Source: Allacma fusca | Taxonomy: Eukaryota; Arthropoda; Collembola; Symphypleona; Sminthuridae | DNA: 64,000 nucleotides | Assembly: GCA_947179485.1 (NCBI GenBank) | Contig: OX359246.1 | Span: 33,542,001 to 33,606,000 of the forward strand | Direction: 5' to 3' | In this document: in pieces, positions 21,230 to 33,721 of the stretch | Layout: every line of letters begins with the position of its first letter | Position numbering within the stretch: position 1 is the first letter of the stretch | Made by a program: the position numbers and the translations under genes | The notes under the pieces: generated by a model | Seen by the model: only the letters and a program-made list of their open reading frames with translations | What the model was told of the DNA's origin: nothing | The model's database searches: none

Positions 21230-22440
21230 TAATAGACAAGGACGAGGGTGACATCGTAGCGTCTTCAACCTGAGCTCATATGCAAATGCTTCAAGGACTT
21301 CACGATCTGCTGTATCATGTGTGTATGTAAGTCCACATTTATTTTATAAAGGAGTAACTACAGATACAGTTGCTCTGTCCGTCAATGCACAAGAGCACCC
21401 ATGTAAGGAAGGGATGTTTATTCAATTATGGGGGCAAGCTCTTACAACTAAATGCACACATTGTGATTGATGTTGCACAGAGCCATAGTATGTATTGTAT
21501 GTATCGTTAGTTTTTAACTGTATTTAATTTGTACTTGTTACAAATACAAGTTCAAGCTGACGTGTTTTACAGTGATGACGAGGCGGCTTGTACAAAAACT
21601 TAGTGCAGTCCTTGTTTCTGCAAATAATTTTGCAAATGACCAAAAATGTAAATTGTTCCATTGGAACGTCACGTAATTGTTACTTCTTATTAGTTTGACT
21701 TTTTGATGTACAAATAAAGGATACGCTGTTTAAAAAATTGTTTTGTAGTTGGCTTATTATTCTCAGAGACTGTTAAAAATTATTTACTTGTCATAAAACA
21801 CTTGTGTGTACATGGATTTGGGAGATATAAGTTATGAGGCATCTCAATATCTCAGGTCCGTGACTCTGTGGTATTAACACTAATACGATCCAGCCTTAGA
21901 AGTGACATCCCTAAATAGGGACACACCAATGTAGCATGTTATCGTTTGCCAGAAAATTAATGTCTCTTTATGCACTTAAACTTGAGCATGGACCTTATTG
22001 CATTGCAATGGAGCCAACTTTTTCAACTTTTTAGGGTTGCTCCTATATAGCGAGATATGTAGATTTCACTGTGTCGCATGCCGTAATCTCTGTAAAGATT
22101 CTCAAACTTTGAAAATACATATTTTCGATCTTTTTTAATAATTATTATTGAAATTTGGTGTCATATATGTCCTTTCATGTAACCTCACTCCTGAATGATT
22201 ACAAATGACATTTAAATCATCAGCTCTAAGAAAAATGTCAGCCAAGTTAGCGCTAACACATTATTGATAATATTAATTAATTGTATGGTTTTTGTGGTAT
22301 CCTAGAATGTATTCTCTATAAGAACATCTCTGAGAGGTGCAAAATACTCTTTTCTGAGAATTACGCGAATTATATACTATAGAAAAGTTTTGCAATGGAA
22401 AACGACAATGATATGTTTTTGCATAGATGAATGAGTAAAC
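21230..22440 (+). repeat. Composite repeat, module C
   Basis: From ATAGACAAGGACGAGGGTGA through TTTTTGCATAGATGAATGAG. Very close to 47094-48320 and somewhat less close to 26455-27640, all on the same strand. No coding content. Confidence 0.75.
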
Positions 22441-23668
22441 CACAATAGGTTAAACCTCAATTAGACTCAATTTTAATTTCTGCAACAATAATAGTTAATA
22501 CAAAGTGCTATATTAAAAAGATTACAAATGAATTATGAATCTTTGGGAAAAGTACACTCTCATGTGGACTAAGATAGTGTGAGTTATGGTAAAAAATACG
22601 ACGTAACGTCAAGTTGACATGAAAATGTGCAGAATAAGGTGGAGGAACTTTGGAGAAAGTACTCCAGAAAACTGAGGTAGTTACTAATTGAAGGCTGGAG
22701 AAGAAACGCTCCCCGAGTTATAATCTCGGAGGCTTTTTGTATATTGAAGTTATTTTGTCTTTGAAGAAAAACATAATACAATCAAATAATTATGAATAAA
22801 CTGTAATTTCTTGTACATAAGTATAGCGCTTAAATTAAGTTAGTATACATATGAGATAAGGTATATAAAAATAGTACATATACATAGGTAACAAAAATAG
22901 TTGTATACTAAGATTTGACCGGTAGTTAAGCTCATTAATTAGGTTGTTACGTTAAAGGAAACATTAAATTAAAATAACGTCCAAGTATTATTGGAACGTT
23001 AGTAATATTATGAGTTGGGATACTCTTGTCCGCTCTTCCACCGAATGTAGCTTGACGTATACAACGTATTGGGATATTTGTTCTGTGCTAAAATGAGCAA
23101 CATGGTTTACTCAGCACGTTACAGATAATGCCATTTTATGCAAAGTATCAAAAACAATAGGACCCTTCCCATTGTAGAATTTTAAACATAGAAATGTTTA
23201 TTACATATTTATGTTTTGTTGAACAAGCCAGCTTTGTTTGCTGGCCTTGCCTCGTGCTTCCTTTGATTTTTGTTGAAGTATTATTATAATTATGTACATG
23301 GTTATTTAATATCACCTAACATTATAAATCGGAATGAGCAAGAAACTGATATATTGCTATAGAATATTATGCATTTGTTTTCAAATCCTCACTTTTAAAT
23401 TAGTTGTTATTTTTTAAACATGTAATTGCTGTGAAAATATACAGAAAAAGTGACACAATGGGTGTTATAGAACACATTCCTCTGAATAATCGTTTACAGA
23501 GATTCTATCTACAAAAGGATTTCTTTTATATTTTAGCTTACATATGATGGAAGAATGCAAAGGATATATCATTATGATATGCGATACAGAAATTGTACTG
23601 TAATAAAGTAGTAATCGAATAAGAGCATGGTTTAAATAATCCGTTTCATTTTTGTTCTATCATATGTC
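22440..23668 (+). repeat. Composite repeat, modules F, G and H
   Basis: Module F (AGGTTAAACCTCAATTAGAC to CTCGGAGGCTTTTTGTATAT), then G (TTAGTATACATATGAGATAA, CTTGTCCGCTCTTCCACCGA, GAACAAGCCAGCTTTGTTTG), then H. Same order at 52165-54165. Modules D and E are missing from this unit. The GTATACAT in module G is the intact version of the site carrying the truncated hAT-like copy at 52622-53046. Confidence 0.7.
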
Positions 23669-24977
23669 CAGTGCTCGGCACGGGTACGAAAAATCGGTAC
23701 CCGTACCCGTATCCGTACCCGAAGTGCGGGTATTTCAATAACTTGTATCTATACCCGTACCCATACCCGAGTATCCGGGTATAAATTTTACGTACCCGTA
23801 CCCGCAATGTTATCTCAATCCATGTACCTGTACCCGTATTGTACCCGTACCCGAAAATACTCGAAAATAGTACCCATACTCGAGTATCTCAGTGTCGTAC
23901 CCGTACTCGTACCCGGGTACTTCATCCGGATTTGTTTGAATGTAATACATAGTACGTTATATGTAATAATGTATGACACCTGAGTGGGTAATTTTGACTA
24001 GCTAGAGAGGTATTTGACATTATATATTTTTATTGAAGTGTAGAAAACTATAAGCGTTTTTGATCAGAAGTAAAATTATCCCCATTTTATTGTTTATGGG
24101 CTGATGGGCGAAGTATTTTATAGCACCCAGTCCATATGTACATGCATTTTTTGGCTTGGGACTTGGCGTCTCGATTTTTCACTTCTTGATTTATTCGGCC
24201 TTTTACATTAATTTTCTCACCTCAGTAGCTCTGTGTACATGTAACTCATTAATATCTTGTTACAAATATCCGCCTTTTCCTAATCAGCTACCAATTACAA
24301 AAAATGTCTTGCCATCCAACTCATCGGAACTCTAATTTTTAAATTGTATTCATTGTGGCTAATGAAGTATCATGTACATACGTGTCAATCAGACTATTTA
24401 TGCAATTAGTAACAAATTACTACATTATGAAGACGTTTTGTATAAAATTTCGTTGAATCCTATTCTCCACTTCTATTTTGATATTATTCATCGTCTGTTT
24501 ATTAATTATTCTTCCTAAAACCTGTTTCCATAAAAATATATATTATAGATATAAATATATATTTTAGCAACACAGTCTGAAATACAGTTACTGCATGTTG
24601 TAAGGTTAAAAGGGTATTAACAATAAGCTATATGCATTCAGAATTACTAAAAATACCGACAGAATTTTCCAACGGAAGTTCCATTATTTTCATAAAATTC
24701 ATCAAAATGTCTCAAATCTCAAAAAATACTCGGGTACAATGGTCGCGGGTACGGGTAAATGACACCATTATACCCGTACCCGGTGGGTATATACCCATTT
24801 TGAAATCCTTGTACTCGTACCCATACCCGTATCCGTACCCGAAATTTTGAGCCGACCAAAGTGTACCCGGGTAGTACCCCGAATTGTTCGGGTACACAAA
24901 ATCCGTACCCGGGTAGTACCCATACCCGTACCCATACCCGTTTACCCGAGTATTACCCATACCCGTGCCGAGCACTG
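23669..24977. mobile_element. GGGTAC-array hAT-like element, copy 2
   Basis: Left TIR CAGTGCTCGGCACGGGTAC, right TIR GTGCCGAGCACTG, exact 8-bp duplication CATATGTC (23661-23668, 24978-24985). Paralogous uninterrupted sites exist at about 20143, 40345 and 54155. Both ends have long arrays of GTACCC/GGGTAC units. The middle (about 23950-24720) differs from copies 1 and 3, so this is a distinct subfamily sharing terminal parts only. Confidence 0.92.
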
Positions 24978-24985
24978 CATATGTC

Positions 24986-25485
24986 AGTGTGTTTGGAAAG
25001 TTGAGTTAGAGCTACGTTGTACAATTGCATTAGAGTCCAAACTTCTGACCGTCTTACTTTATCTCAAAACTAATTAAGTCTCTTAACTATTAAGTCTGCT
25101 GTCCCCAAAAAAGACTTCAGATCACTATTTTCAATACATGTACAAGGATAAAATGGAATGCGTACAGAGAATTGTACATTCCAGGGCGTAACAATTTCTC
25201 CTAATAATTACAAGTTACTCCGAGCTTAACAATTACTATCCTTAACGGGTGCTTTTACAAACAAAAGAAGAATGTTGCAGGAATTCAGCAACGTTTACAG
25301 AGAAACTTTACTCAGCAACATAAGAGAGCTTTACTACCGGAAATGCGAAAGGATTTTAAAACACGACTTTTTTCCGGAAAAAATGAACGTTTCCTGCCTC
25401 AGTGTCTAAATATGCAATTGATTGTGAATGAGGTGGAATTTTTGTAATGAAAAAATATTGATGAAAAACTAACTAGAGTAGAGGA
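24986..25485 (+). repeat. Composite repeat, modules I and K
   Basis: GTTGCATTAGAGTCCAAACT (module I, truncated) joins directly to module K (AAAAAAGACTTCAGATCACT through GGAAATGCGAAAGGATTTTA); module J is missing here. Full versions: 40360-43985 and 54170-59600. Confidence 0.65.
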
Positions 25486-27641
25486 AACTCTGGCGCATCA
25501 TGGAATGTCATGAGTTCCGTATATCTATCCGTATGTATGTGCATACTAGGAATTTGATACGGAGATCCAGCAATTAAGCAAGAAAAAAAAGAGGGGATGA
25601 ACTCCTGACTGATACCGAAATGAAGAGAAGACAGTACATAGTGGTGACGGTGAAAAGGCAGCCAGAGCAGTGAAAAATTTTAAATGCCAAAGTCAAGCCC
25701 TTACTACTTAACTTATGTATACAATCATACACACAGTACGAACAGTTCAGTTCAGGTTTATTCAGGAACTCTCCCCTTTCAACTACACGCCTGCATCGTA
25801 GTGTGGAAAACTTTTTACGAGATATTTCTCTGTAAGGGAAAGAATGTTCGAACTCTCTCCGGTTGGTCACAATTAAAATATTTCCTCCCTAATAGAAACG
25901 CCCCCCTGCAGATAAAAAATTGAGCTTCTTTTAGGGGTGCTCTTAAACTGAGAGTGTACTTCTTGTGGTGCATTGATCTCCGGCCTTCAGATTGCATCTT
26001 TTTTGGTGGTCCTGTTTTTTGCCTTTATTCTGACCATGATGGTATTCATTGCAAGAAAACATACCTATAATAAAGACGCAACGATCTCTAATGATAGGAT
26101 ACTCTAATGTGTCGTTAATCCTTGCATATCTGTATATGGATCTATGACGCCGGTTGGGAATCTTGCTGTAAGCTTAGATTTCACCCTTAGATTTATTTCT
26201 AGTTTATTATAATTATTACTCAAGCTATGCAATAGTATTTCTGGGTATTGGGATTTATATGGTACAACTTGATACTGTATTTGTTTGTGTAAGGGAGCCG
26301 TTGCTTTGCAATCTGGATTGGGTCTAACTCATTAATTGAGTACAATGCAGCTTTGTAATGTGGGGTACTCCGACCATCACCAACGTCGACGTTATCAACT
26401 GTATTTTTTCAGTGTAAGAAATCTGCATTTGGATCATTGGACCTGGTGGGTTTGACATAGACAAGGACGAGGTTGACACTGTAGGGTCTTCAACCGGAGC
26501 TCATGCTCATATGAAAAAGGTTCAAGGACTTCACGATCTGCTGTATCATGTGTGTATGTAAGTCCACATTTATTTTATAAAGGAGTAACTACAGTTGCTC
26601 TATCTGTTAATGCACAAGAGCACCCAGGTCAGGAAGGGATTTGTAGTCCATTATGGGGGCAAGCTGATACAACTAAATGTACACATTGTGATTGATGTTG
26701 CATAGAGCCGTAGTATATAATGTATGTATCCATTGTTGGTGACTGTATTTAATTTGCACTTGTTACAAATACAAGTTCAAGCTGATGTGTTTTACAGTGA
26801 TGACGAGGCGGCTTTTACAAAAACTTAGTGCAGTCCTTGTATCTGCAATTAATATTGGAAATTACCAAAAATGTGAATTGTTCCATTGGAACGTCACGTA
26901 ATTGTTACTTCTTATTATTTTGACTTTTTGATGTACAAATAAAGGATACGCTGTTTAAAAAATTGTTTTGTAGTTGGCTATTTAATGTTGTTTATTATTC
27001 TCAGAGACTGTTAAAAATTATTTACTTGTCATAAAACACTTGTGTGTACATGGATTTGGGAGATATAAGTTATGAGGCATCTCAATATCTCAGGTCTGTG
27101 ACTCTGTATTATAAACACTATCTGTACATAATACGATCCAACCTTCCAAGAGGAATCTCTAAATAGGGACACACCAATGGAGCATGTTAGCGTTTGCCAG
27201 AAAATTTATCTCTTTATGCACTTGAGCATGGACCTTATTGCATTGCAATGGAGCCAACTTGTTCAACTTTTAGGGTTGCTCCTATATAGTGAGATGAGTT
27301 CACTGTGTCCCATGCCGTAATCTCTGTAAAGATTCTCAAACTTTGAAGATACATATTTTCTATCTTTTATTAAATTTATTATTGAAATCTAGTATCTTAT
27401 ATGTCCCTTCATGTAACCACACACCGGAATGATTACAAATGACATTTAAATCATCAGCTCTAACATATACGTCATCCAAGTTAGCGCTAAGACATTATTG
27501 ATAATGGTATATAATTGTATGGTTTTTGTGGTATCCTAGAATGCATTCTGGACAAGAACATCTCTGAGAGGAGCAAAATTCTCTTTTCTGAGAACTACGC
27601 TAATTATATACTATAGAAATGTTTTACAATGCAAAACAATA
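25485..27641 (+). repeat. Composite repeat, modules A, B and C
   Basis: Contiguous A (25485-25990), B (25990-26455: GATTGCATCTTTTTTGGTGG to GACCTGGTGGGTTTGACATA) and C (26455-27641). The same order and strand recur at 46160-48310. The frames in 25574-25997 are on both strands and are not genes. Confidence 0.75.
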
Positions 27642-28312
27642 CAGTGCACTCTCGCTATAAGAGTCCTCCGTATAAGAGCATGTTCTGTATAAGAGCACTC
27701 CCAGGCGTCCCAGGTCCTCCCAATGGGATTGTAGTGATGTAATTGTTCCTTATAAGAGCACCGTTTATAAGAGCATTTTCGATGTAAGAGCTGGAAATCT
27801 ACTTCCTCGCGTTAAAAAACATCCTTTACAAGAGCATATGATCAGACATAGAAACGATTATGAAACGTTTGCACAAAAACACCAAAAGCGCCAATGTCTA
27901 CAGTGTAGTGGAATAGGTTACAGGTGACTACGGAGTATAATACACAACCTCATATGTATAACAAAAGAGGCTCCTTTGTAAAGATTCACATGAACCTGCA
28001 TTAATCGCTTCTTTGGATGTAAATAAAAATATTGTAGGTAAAAATCTTGCAATGATTTCTCTACATACCCAAACTACTATTTCATTCCAACCAAAAATTA
28101 ATAGTATCTGTATAATAACAGATTATTTACAAATAAAAATTGGTTTACCCTGGAATCTTGTGTTATTTAGTGATGTCATTTTTAGCGCACTTCTTTTAAT
28201 GTATAACCAGTGTTAAAAAATGCATTTAGTTACATATTCCTTATAAGAGCATATCGTTATAAGAGCGCTTTTGGAGTGCTTTTAGGGGTGCTCTTTTAGA
28301 GAGAGTGCACTG
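27642..28312. mobile_element. Tigger/pogo-like non-autonomous element
   Basis: TIR CAGTGCACTCTCGCTATAAG at the left; right end reverse complements to CAGTGCACTCTCTCTAAAAG. TA stands on each side (27640-27641, 28313-28314). Paralogous module at 48285-48310 lacks the insertion, confirming it. The interior repeats TATAAGAGCA units near both ends. The frame at 28013-28216 has no transposase motif. Confidence 0.85.
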
Positions 28313-28314
28313 TA

Positions 28315-28989
28315 ATGATATGGTTTTGCATAGATGAATGAAATTCTCACAAGCATGTGTTTTATAGCGCAAAAGGAACTTAATAAGAATCAAAAAGAAC
28401 TGAATAACTTTAATAAGAATCAATATACAATAACTCCCAAACATTTCTTACAAACCTTCCACCCAGCTAAGGGAATAGGTAAAGCTAAAGATAGTCCTTG
28501 CACATTTTTTTACACTGTATCATTCATACAATCAATTGTTAATGATAGGGAGCAAGTTTGAAACACCTTTGAGCTGCATATTAACTGATTGCTTATCCAT
28601 GAAATTACACTTTTCCACCTGAACGAACGTCCTAATTTTACCCAGTGCAAACGGTTTTAGACCATATTCACTATTTCTGTAACTAATTATATAATCAAGG
28701 ATGGGAGTTACATTGATAACTTATTAAAGGTCTTTGATTGAAATAGAATAGTGAAAGTAGTTCTCACAGAAAAGTCAATATAGGAATGCTTTAAAATTGG
28801 TGTAAAAAGTCTTGTATGTTTATTTTGTGTATTTTCAAATAGGTAGCCTACTCTTTTTTTAACACGGGAAGGTTACTAATATGTATGTATATAATAGTGA
28901 CTTCCCTACACAATTATTCTAACACGGTAAAATATCTACAATAATATGCAGATGCTACTATGTATATCTTACAACTATGTAACTATAAT
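28315..28989 (+). repeat. Composite repeat, module D
   Basis: GATATGGTTTTGCATAGATG through TATCTTACAACTATGTAACT, matching 48310-48960. Confidence 0.7.
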
Positions 28990-29425
28990 ATAAACTATAA
29001 TATGTATAATATAACTTATTATATAAACTCTAAAAAGATACATTTTAGATCCAACAATAAGAATGGAACAAAAAATTCACCAGCCTGAAAAAGTGAATCA
29101 AGAAAAGAAATCAATTTATGCTCCATGCATCCCTTACTTTCAATCAAAATTCAATCTAAAAGAAGTGGAAACAATTGGACTGTACATTGGGGCACGAGGA
29201 ACAATTTCAAATTTTGTTGTATCATTCCTAAAACGATTTAGGATACCAATGAAAGTTATTGAAGAAATAGTATCTTTAGTTCTTAAGAACAGTGCATTAA
29301 TTTGTAATAATCATCTTTATGTCATAAATTATACTAATAAGTTACTTAATTGAAAATTGTTAATAGTATACTGAGTCCATAAGGGCTACTTCTATTGAGA
29401 AGCAGAGTCAATAAAGTCTTTCTCA
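28990..29425 (+). mobile_element. 5'-truncated LINE-like insertion
   Basis: Absent from the paralogous junction at 48955-48960, where module D runs straight into TCTGGGCAATTTTTGTAC. It contains a reverse-transcriptase-protein-like tail (29063-29353) followed by AATAAAGTCTTTCTCAC. Exact ends and target duplication are obscured by AT-rich sequence on the left. Confidence 0.55.
29063..29353 (+). pseudogene. C-terminal tail of a retrotransposon polyprotein
   Basis: A 96-residue frame whose centre, ETIGLYIGARGTISNFVVSF followed by LKRFRIP and later SALICNNHLY, recalls the conserved tail found after the reverse transcriptase domain of non-LTR elements (pattern V-x-I-G-x-x-I-G-A-R-G-T-I-P, then a hydrophobic helix and L-K-x-S...NHLY). 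No reverse transcriptase core is present upstream, so the copy is truncated. It lies in an insertion relative to its paralogue. Recognition is by pattern only. Confidence 0.5.
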
Positions 29426-31032
29426 CTCTGGGAAATTTTTGTACTATTTTTTATTAAATTACTACTAAGTTTTGCCGATATACAGGGTATGCTATCTAAG
29501 AGGAACCACTGTACAATAAATTCCGCGTACTAAAATTGTGTATAGTGAAACACCAATAAAAAGAATGGAAGTGTTGTGTATATCATGTACATACATAATT
29601 ATGTTATGCATTAAATGATATTTCCTTGCATTTGCACAAATGTAATACTATTTTTATTTAATGCAAACCTATAATGCTGAGTCTGTGCTAATCCCAATAT
29701 CCTCTTTGTATTCACAAGTTCTTCCTGTATGCTTTGAAAAGCACTTCAAAATTGTTGCATTAACTATTTTTGTATCGTCACTGAGAAACTCCAGTGAGTT
29801 TATTAGGCTGAATTTCAATCAAGGAGTTTAGATATAAACTGCCCTTTTACGCATGTCATATTGGTCAAAATGTCATTGAGGTATTGATTAGAAATTAATT
29901 TGTATGACATTTTTAGTTGCTATAAAGGAGATGCAGAATTGAATACTCTATATGATATTTACTTTGGTCAGAAATACTCGTAAGGATTCTCATGCACTGG
30001 ATTGCTTCACAAGTTTAAAAAATTCTCTATATCTTTGAGGGAGATCTCTGAAATGTGTACAACTTTTTGAATAAAATACAAGTTTATTTGCAGTGTTTCT
30101 ATGAAAGGAAATTTTATATATGTACATGCTTAGCCGGAATAAGATCCAGCCAATTTATTTCACGTCTCACCCGTGATGATAGGGAAAATAAATGTTGGAG
30201 ACGGTAAAATCAAAGGAACCGACAAACAATTTTCACTGTAGACTATAAAGCAAGGTGGGGAAGTTCATCTTGGGTTACAAACATTTTGAAAAGCTTTATG
30301 TCCTCCTGGGATAACGCGATTTCCTAAAACTGGTCTTATTTGTTGTGTAAAAAGGTAAAACACTTTAACAGTGTAAAAATTCAATACAAATTAGAGAATG
30401 TTATGCTTGTAGATCATTTTGCCTCTTCACCCAGGAAAAACATATTTAGTTGAAAACACTGCATATTGCTAAAACCAACATCCCTATTATATACATAAGT
30501 ATATATGTAGGTATCTATACATACCTATTTGTATGTAGTAGGTATCTCACATTAAAGGATCCTGTGAAGGCAACTTTGAACCTGAGGTAATGCAATAAAG
30601 CTCAATTAAATCTCCATGAAATCTACTGCTAGAGGAGGGGTTTGAAATAATTTTAAAAGCTCCATATCGTCCGGGATATAATCACAGCATCAGAAATTGT
30701 TTCGCTAGAAAAATGAGTAACTGGTGCTCGTGAGAGATGAAGGATGTATGGTACGAGATGGAATGACGGAGTGAATGCGTTGTAATAAAGTGGAGCAAAC
30801 AACAATATGTTAAACCTTAATCAGACTCAATTTTAATTACTGCAACAATAATGGTTACTACAAAGTACTAGGTTTAAAGGGTTACAAATTAATAACAGAT
30901 ACACCCCAAAATGAACTCAATATGGGTAAATTATGTGGTACTTACTAAAATACTTGGTAATGTCAGGAGAAAAGAATGTGCAGAGAAAGGTGTAGGAATT
31001 GGGAGAAAATGTTCCATGAAATTGAGGTCTTA
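29426..31032 (+). repeat. Composite repeat, modules E and F
   Basis: Module E (TTGTACTATTTTTTATTAAA through CTGGTGCTCGTGAGAGATGA) matches 48966-50280. Module F begins at about 30800 and is split by the insertion at 31041. Confidence 0.7.
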
Positions 31033-31040
31033 ATGGTGTG

Positions 31041-32146
31041 CAGTGCTGGGACCTCTACTCTACTGAAAATAGAGGTAGTGGTAGAAATAGAGTAGGGTCG
31101 TTAAAATCAGCAAAACATCAGTAGAGGTGTCGTAGAGGTATACAGAAATTCTAGCATAATAGAGGTAGAGGAAAATAGTAGGCTAACATAAAATTAAGTG
31201 AGTAGAGGAGCGTTATTTAGGGTCCCAAATTAGATACCAGTAGTAGGAGTAGAGGTAGAACAGTACATCGTATTCTAATGATAGAGTAGAGGTAGTAGTA
31301 GTAGTAAGCTTATAGTAATAAGAAGTAATACATAAATTTACCATTTCCCTGAACACCCAATTTAATACTCGGAATGACATCTGGTGTCCGTATATACAAC
31401 CTCACTTCACTTCATCATTACAGTAACTCATGAACGTGTTTTGTAGCTGCAAATGCAATAGAAGGGAATTGGAAATACATAACCAAATGTCATAACCACG
31501 TAATTCCCTTTATAAACACGCTAGTTTTTAAGCTTTTATCTAATTTAGCTTGTGGTAATTTTTTAGCTGTACTAATGGGGTACTGATCTTATTGTATTCA
31601 ATAAAGCCTCAATATTAACGTTAAACTAGCAGAAATCAGTGATCTATTTTTTCTTGCTCACAATTACTCATGGAAAATGACCATTTGAATACAAACGAGG
31701 GTCAAAGTTTTCGGGGCAATATGCAATTCGAATTCCGATATCCAGCCCTGGTAGAAATTGAATAGTAATTCAGATTCTTAATGAACCGTTTATAGGTACA
31801 AGTGAGGACTATTGGTTCTAACTTCATTACTGTTTATATTACATTCTGCTACTTTATTCTAAAACACCATGAATTTCTCTGTAAATACTGTATTTTTTTG
31901 GTAGAGGTAGTGGTAGCTAGTAGAGCCAAAAAAAATTTCGAGAATAGAGTAGAGGTAGAGTAGCGACAATAACTTTAACACATAATAGAGTAGAATAATA
32001 GCTAGCAAGTCAGCTAAACATAATAGCAGTAGAGGTCCTCTATTCTATCCAAAACCGCTGGTAGAGTAGAGTGTCATAGAGGCGGCAACTGTTGAAAAGT
32101 ACAATAGAGTAGAATAGAATAGCGCTTGCTGAAACGCCCATCACTG
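31041..32146. mobile_element. hAT-like element with GTAGAGGTA array
   Basis: Left end CAGTGCTGGGACCTCTACTC, right end reverse complements to CAGTGATGGGCGTTTCAGC. Exact 8-bp duplication ATGGTGTG (31033-31040, 32147-32154). The module F copy at about 52440 is uninterrupted. Arrays of AGAGGTAGTGGTAGA-like units fill about 31060-31320 and 31900-32120. No coding content. Confidence 0.88.
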
Positions 32147-32154
32147 ATGGTGTG

Positions 32155-32460
32155 AAGGCTGGAGCAGAAGTGCTCCCTGAGTTATAGCACTTTTATGGGT
32201 TTAGGTTTCTTTGACTTTCGGAGAAAAACGTGTTATAATCAAATAATTATGAATAAAGTGTGATTTCTTATTCATTGGTATAGTGCGTAAACCAGATTAA
32301 AATACGTATAAGATAGGTATATAAAAATGGCACATACATAAATATACAACAATTTTTGTATGTTAAGAGCTAAGCTTCACCGGTAGTTCAATTCGCCATT
32401 AGATTATAGGATTAAAGGAAACTTTGATTAGAATAATGTCCAGGTATTTTAGAAACGTTA
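32155..32460 (+). repeat. Composite repeat, end of module F and start of module G
   Basis: AAGGCTGGAGCAGAAGTGCT through TCCAGGTATTTTAGAAACGT. The open frame at 32424-32699 begins inside this repeat and is not supported as a gene. Confidence 0.6.
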
Positions 32461-32966
32461 GGATAGGAAATGCTGGCATTGGTAGTGACGTCCTGCAGCC
32501 CCAGGTGAGCTGTCCAAACATGTACTTAATATGTAAAGGAGCTGGACTCCCTGTAGAAAATACAAATGTAGTTTTTAGGATAATGCAGTCTGAACTGAAA
32601 CTTCTCACTTCCGCTCAGGGGGCTGAAATTCATCAACCTGGGTCTCCACATTCCCCGGTCGTGTCCAACATTTTTAAACTAGTCTTGAACTCTCATTGAA
32701 CAGCTTATCAAATACTTGGTAGACGAGGGAAAATGCAATTTAAAGACAAATTGTTTAAGTTACATTTCAGTTTTATTTTTTCTATATTTCTTTATTGATT
32801 ATATTGAAACTTAATTTTATTTCCGAGTTGGTGAATCACGAATTTTGAATTTATAACGGTATTAATTGTGGCTACTAGATAATAAGTAACGCCTCCTGGT
32901 CTCGTATTAGAAATATAACACTACATCGGAGATGTACTAGTCTCATCAGAAACCCCTGACACTATA
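32461..32966. other. Intergenic, nothing recognised
   Basis: GC-richer than its surroundings at 32480-32660, but without splice borders or a recognisable protein. Confidence 0.35.
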
Positions 32967-33719
32967 CAGGGTGTTTCATACCCGTTTTCTCCTCCGATCC
33001 CTGGTCTCCACCGTGAGAAACGGTCATGATCTATAAGAATAGAGAAGGTTGTAGATATTTTGCTTGAGGATCTGTATATTATTTCATGACGATATGGTGT
33101 TTCTAAAACTTTGGGAATGCTTCTTTGTCAAAATCTGCGGTTTTAAAACCTCAGATTATGAGTCAATATTCACAATTTGTTTTAAAGAGCTGAAATCTTG
33201 GATTCAATCTTTCGACATATTCCTATGTCCCGGGAGCCCAGTTTTTGGTTTAGGAAGATGATATTAGACTCAAATTGCAATCACGGTAATTACAACACTC
33301 TGGAACATTTTCATGAACGCCAGGTGATCCATACAAAAATTATGAGATGACAAACTCTTTTCTCTCACATCTTTATTACTTTCACTCCTGACGTAACATT
33401 TCCCCAACCGTGCTCTCTATTCTTACAGACCATGTCAAGATATCTCAACACAAGACATTTGTGTAATGACTCCCCGAAAAATCCGAAAGGTTTCTTACAA
33501 ACGTTATTAAAATAAGCAACTGCTGAAATTAAATTACATAAAAAATTCCAACTTGGTTCAAGTCCTTGACTCCAGTGACTCCAGAAACTGACCGAGGTCA
33601 ATGTAACAAATTTAATGAAATCAGAGATTTCTACAAACTGGGGAGATCAATTGTTGTGTGAGTTAATTACTGAGTTAATTACGACTAGGCGGGGGAGGAG
33701 AGGGATATGAAACACCCTG
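32967..33719. mobile_element. Tc1/mariner-like non-autonomous element
   Basis: TIR CAGGGTGTTTCATACCC at the left; the right end reverse complements to CAGGGTGTTTCATATCCC. TA on both sides (32965-32966, 33720-33721), so TACAGGGTGT at each end, a usual Tc1/mariner start. Frames inside (33064-33261, 33365-33601) show no DDE motif. Confidence 0.8.
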
Positions 33720-33721
33720 TA

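Noticed and set aside
24712..24975. Glycine/tyrosine-rich frame (YGYGYGY) and similar VRVRV or PVPIP frames at 14808-15014, 37875-38176, 52719-53054
   Set aside because: Products of the GGGTAC arrays in the hAT-like elements, not structural proteins.
32424..32699. 91-codon plus-strand frame
   Set aside because: Begins inside module G, and the other module copies do not keep it open.
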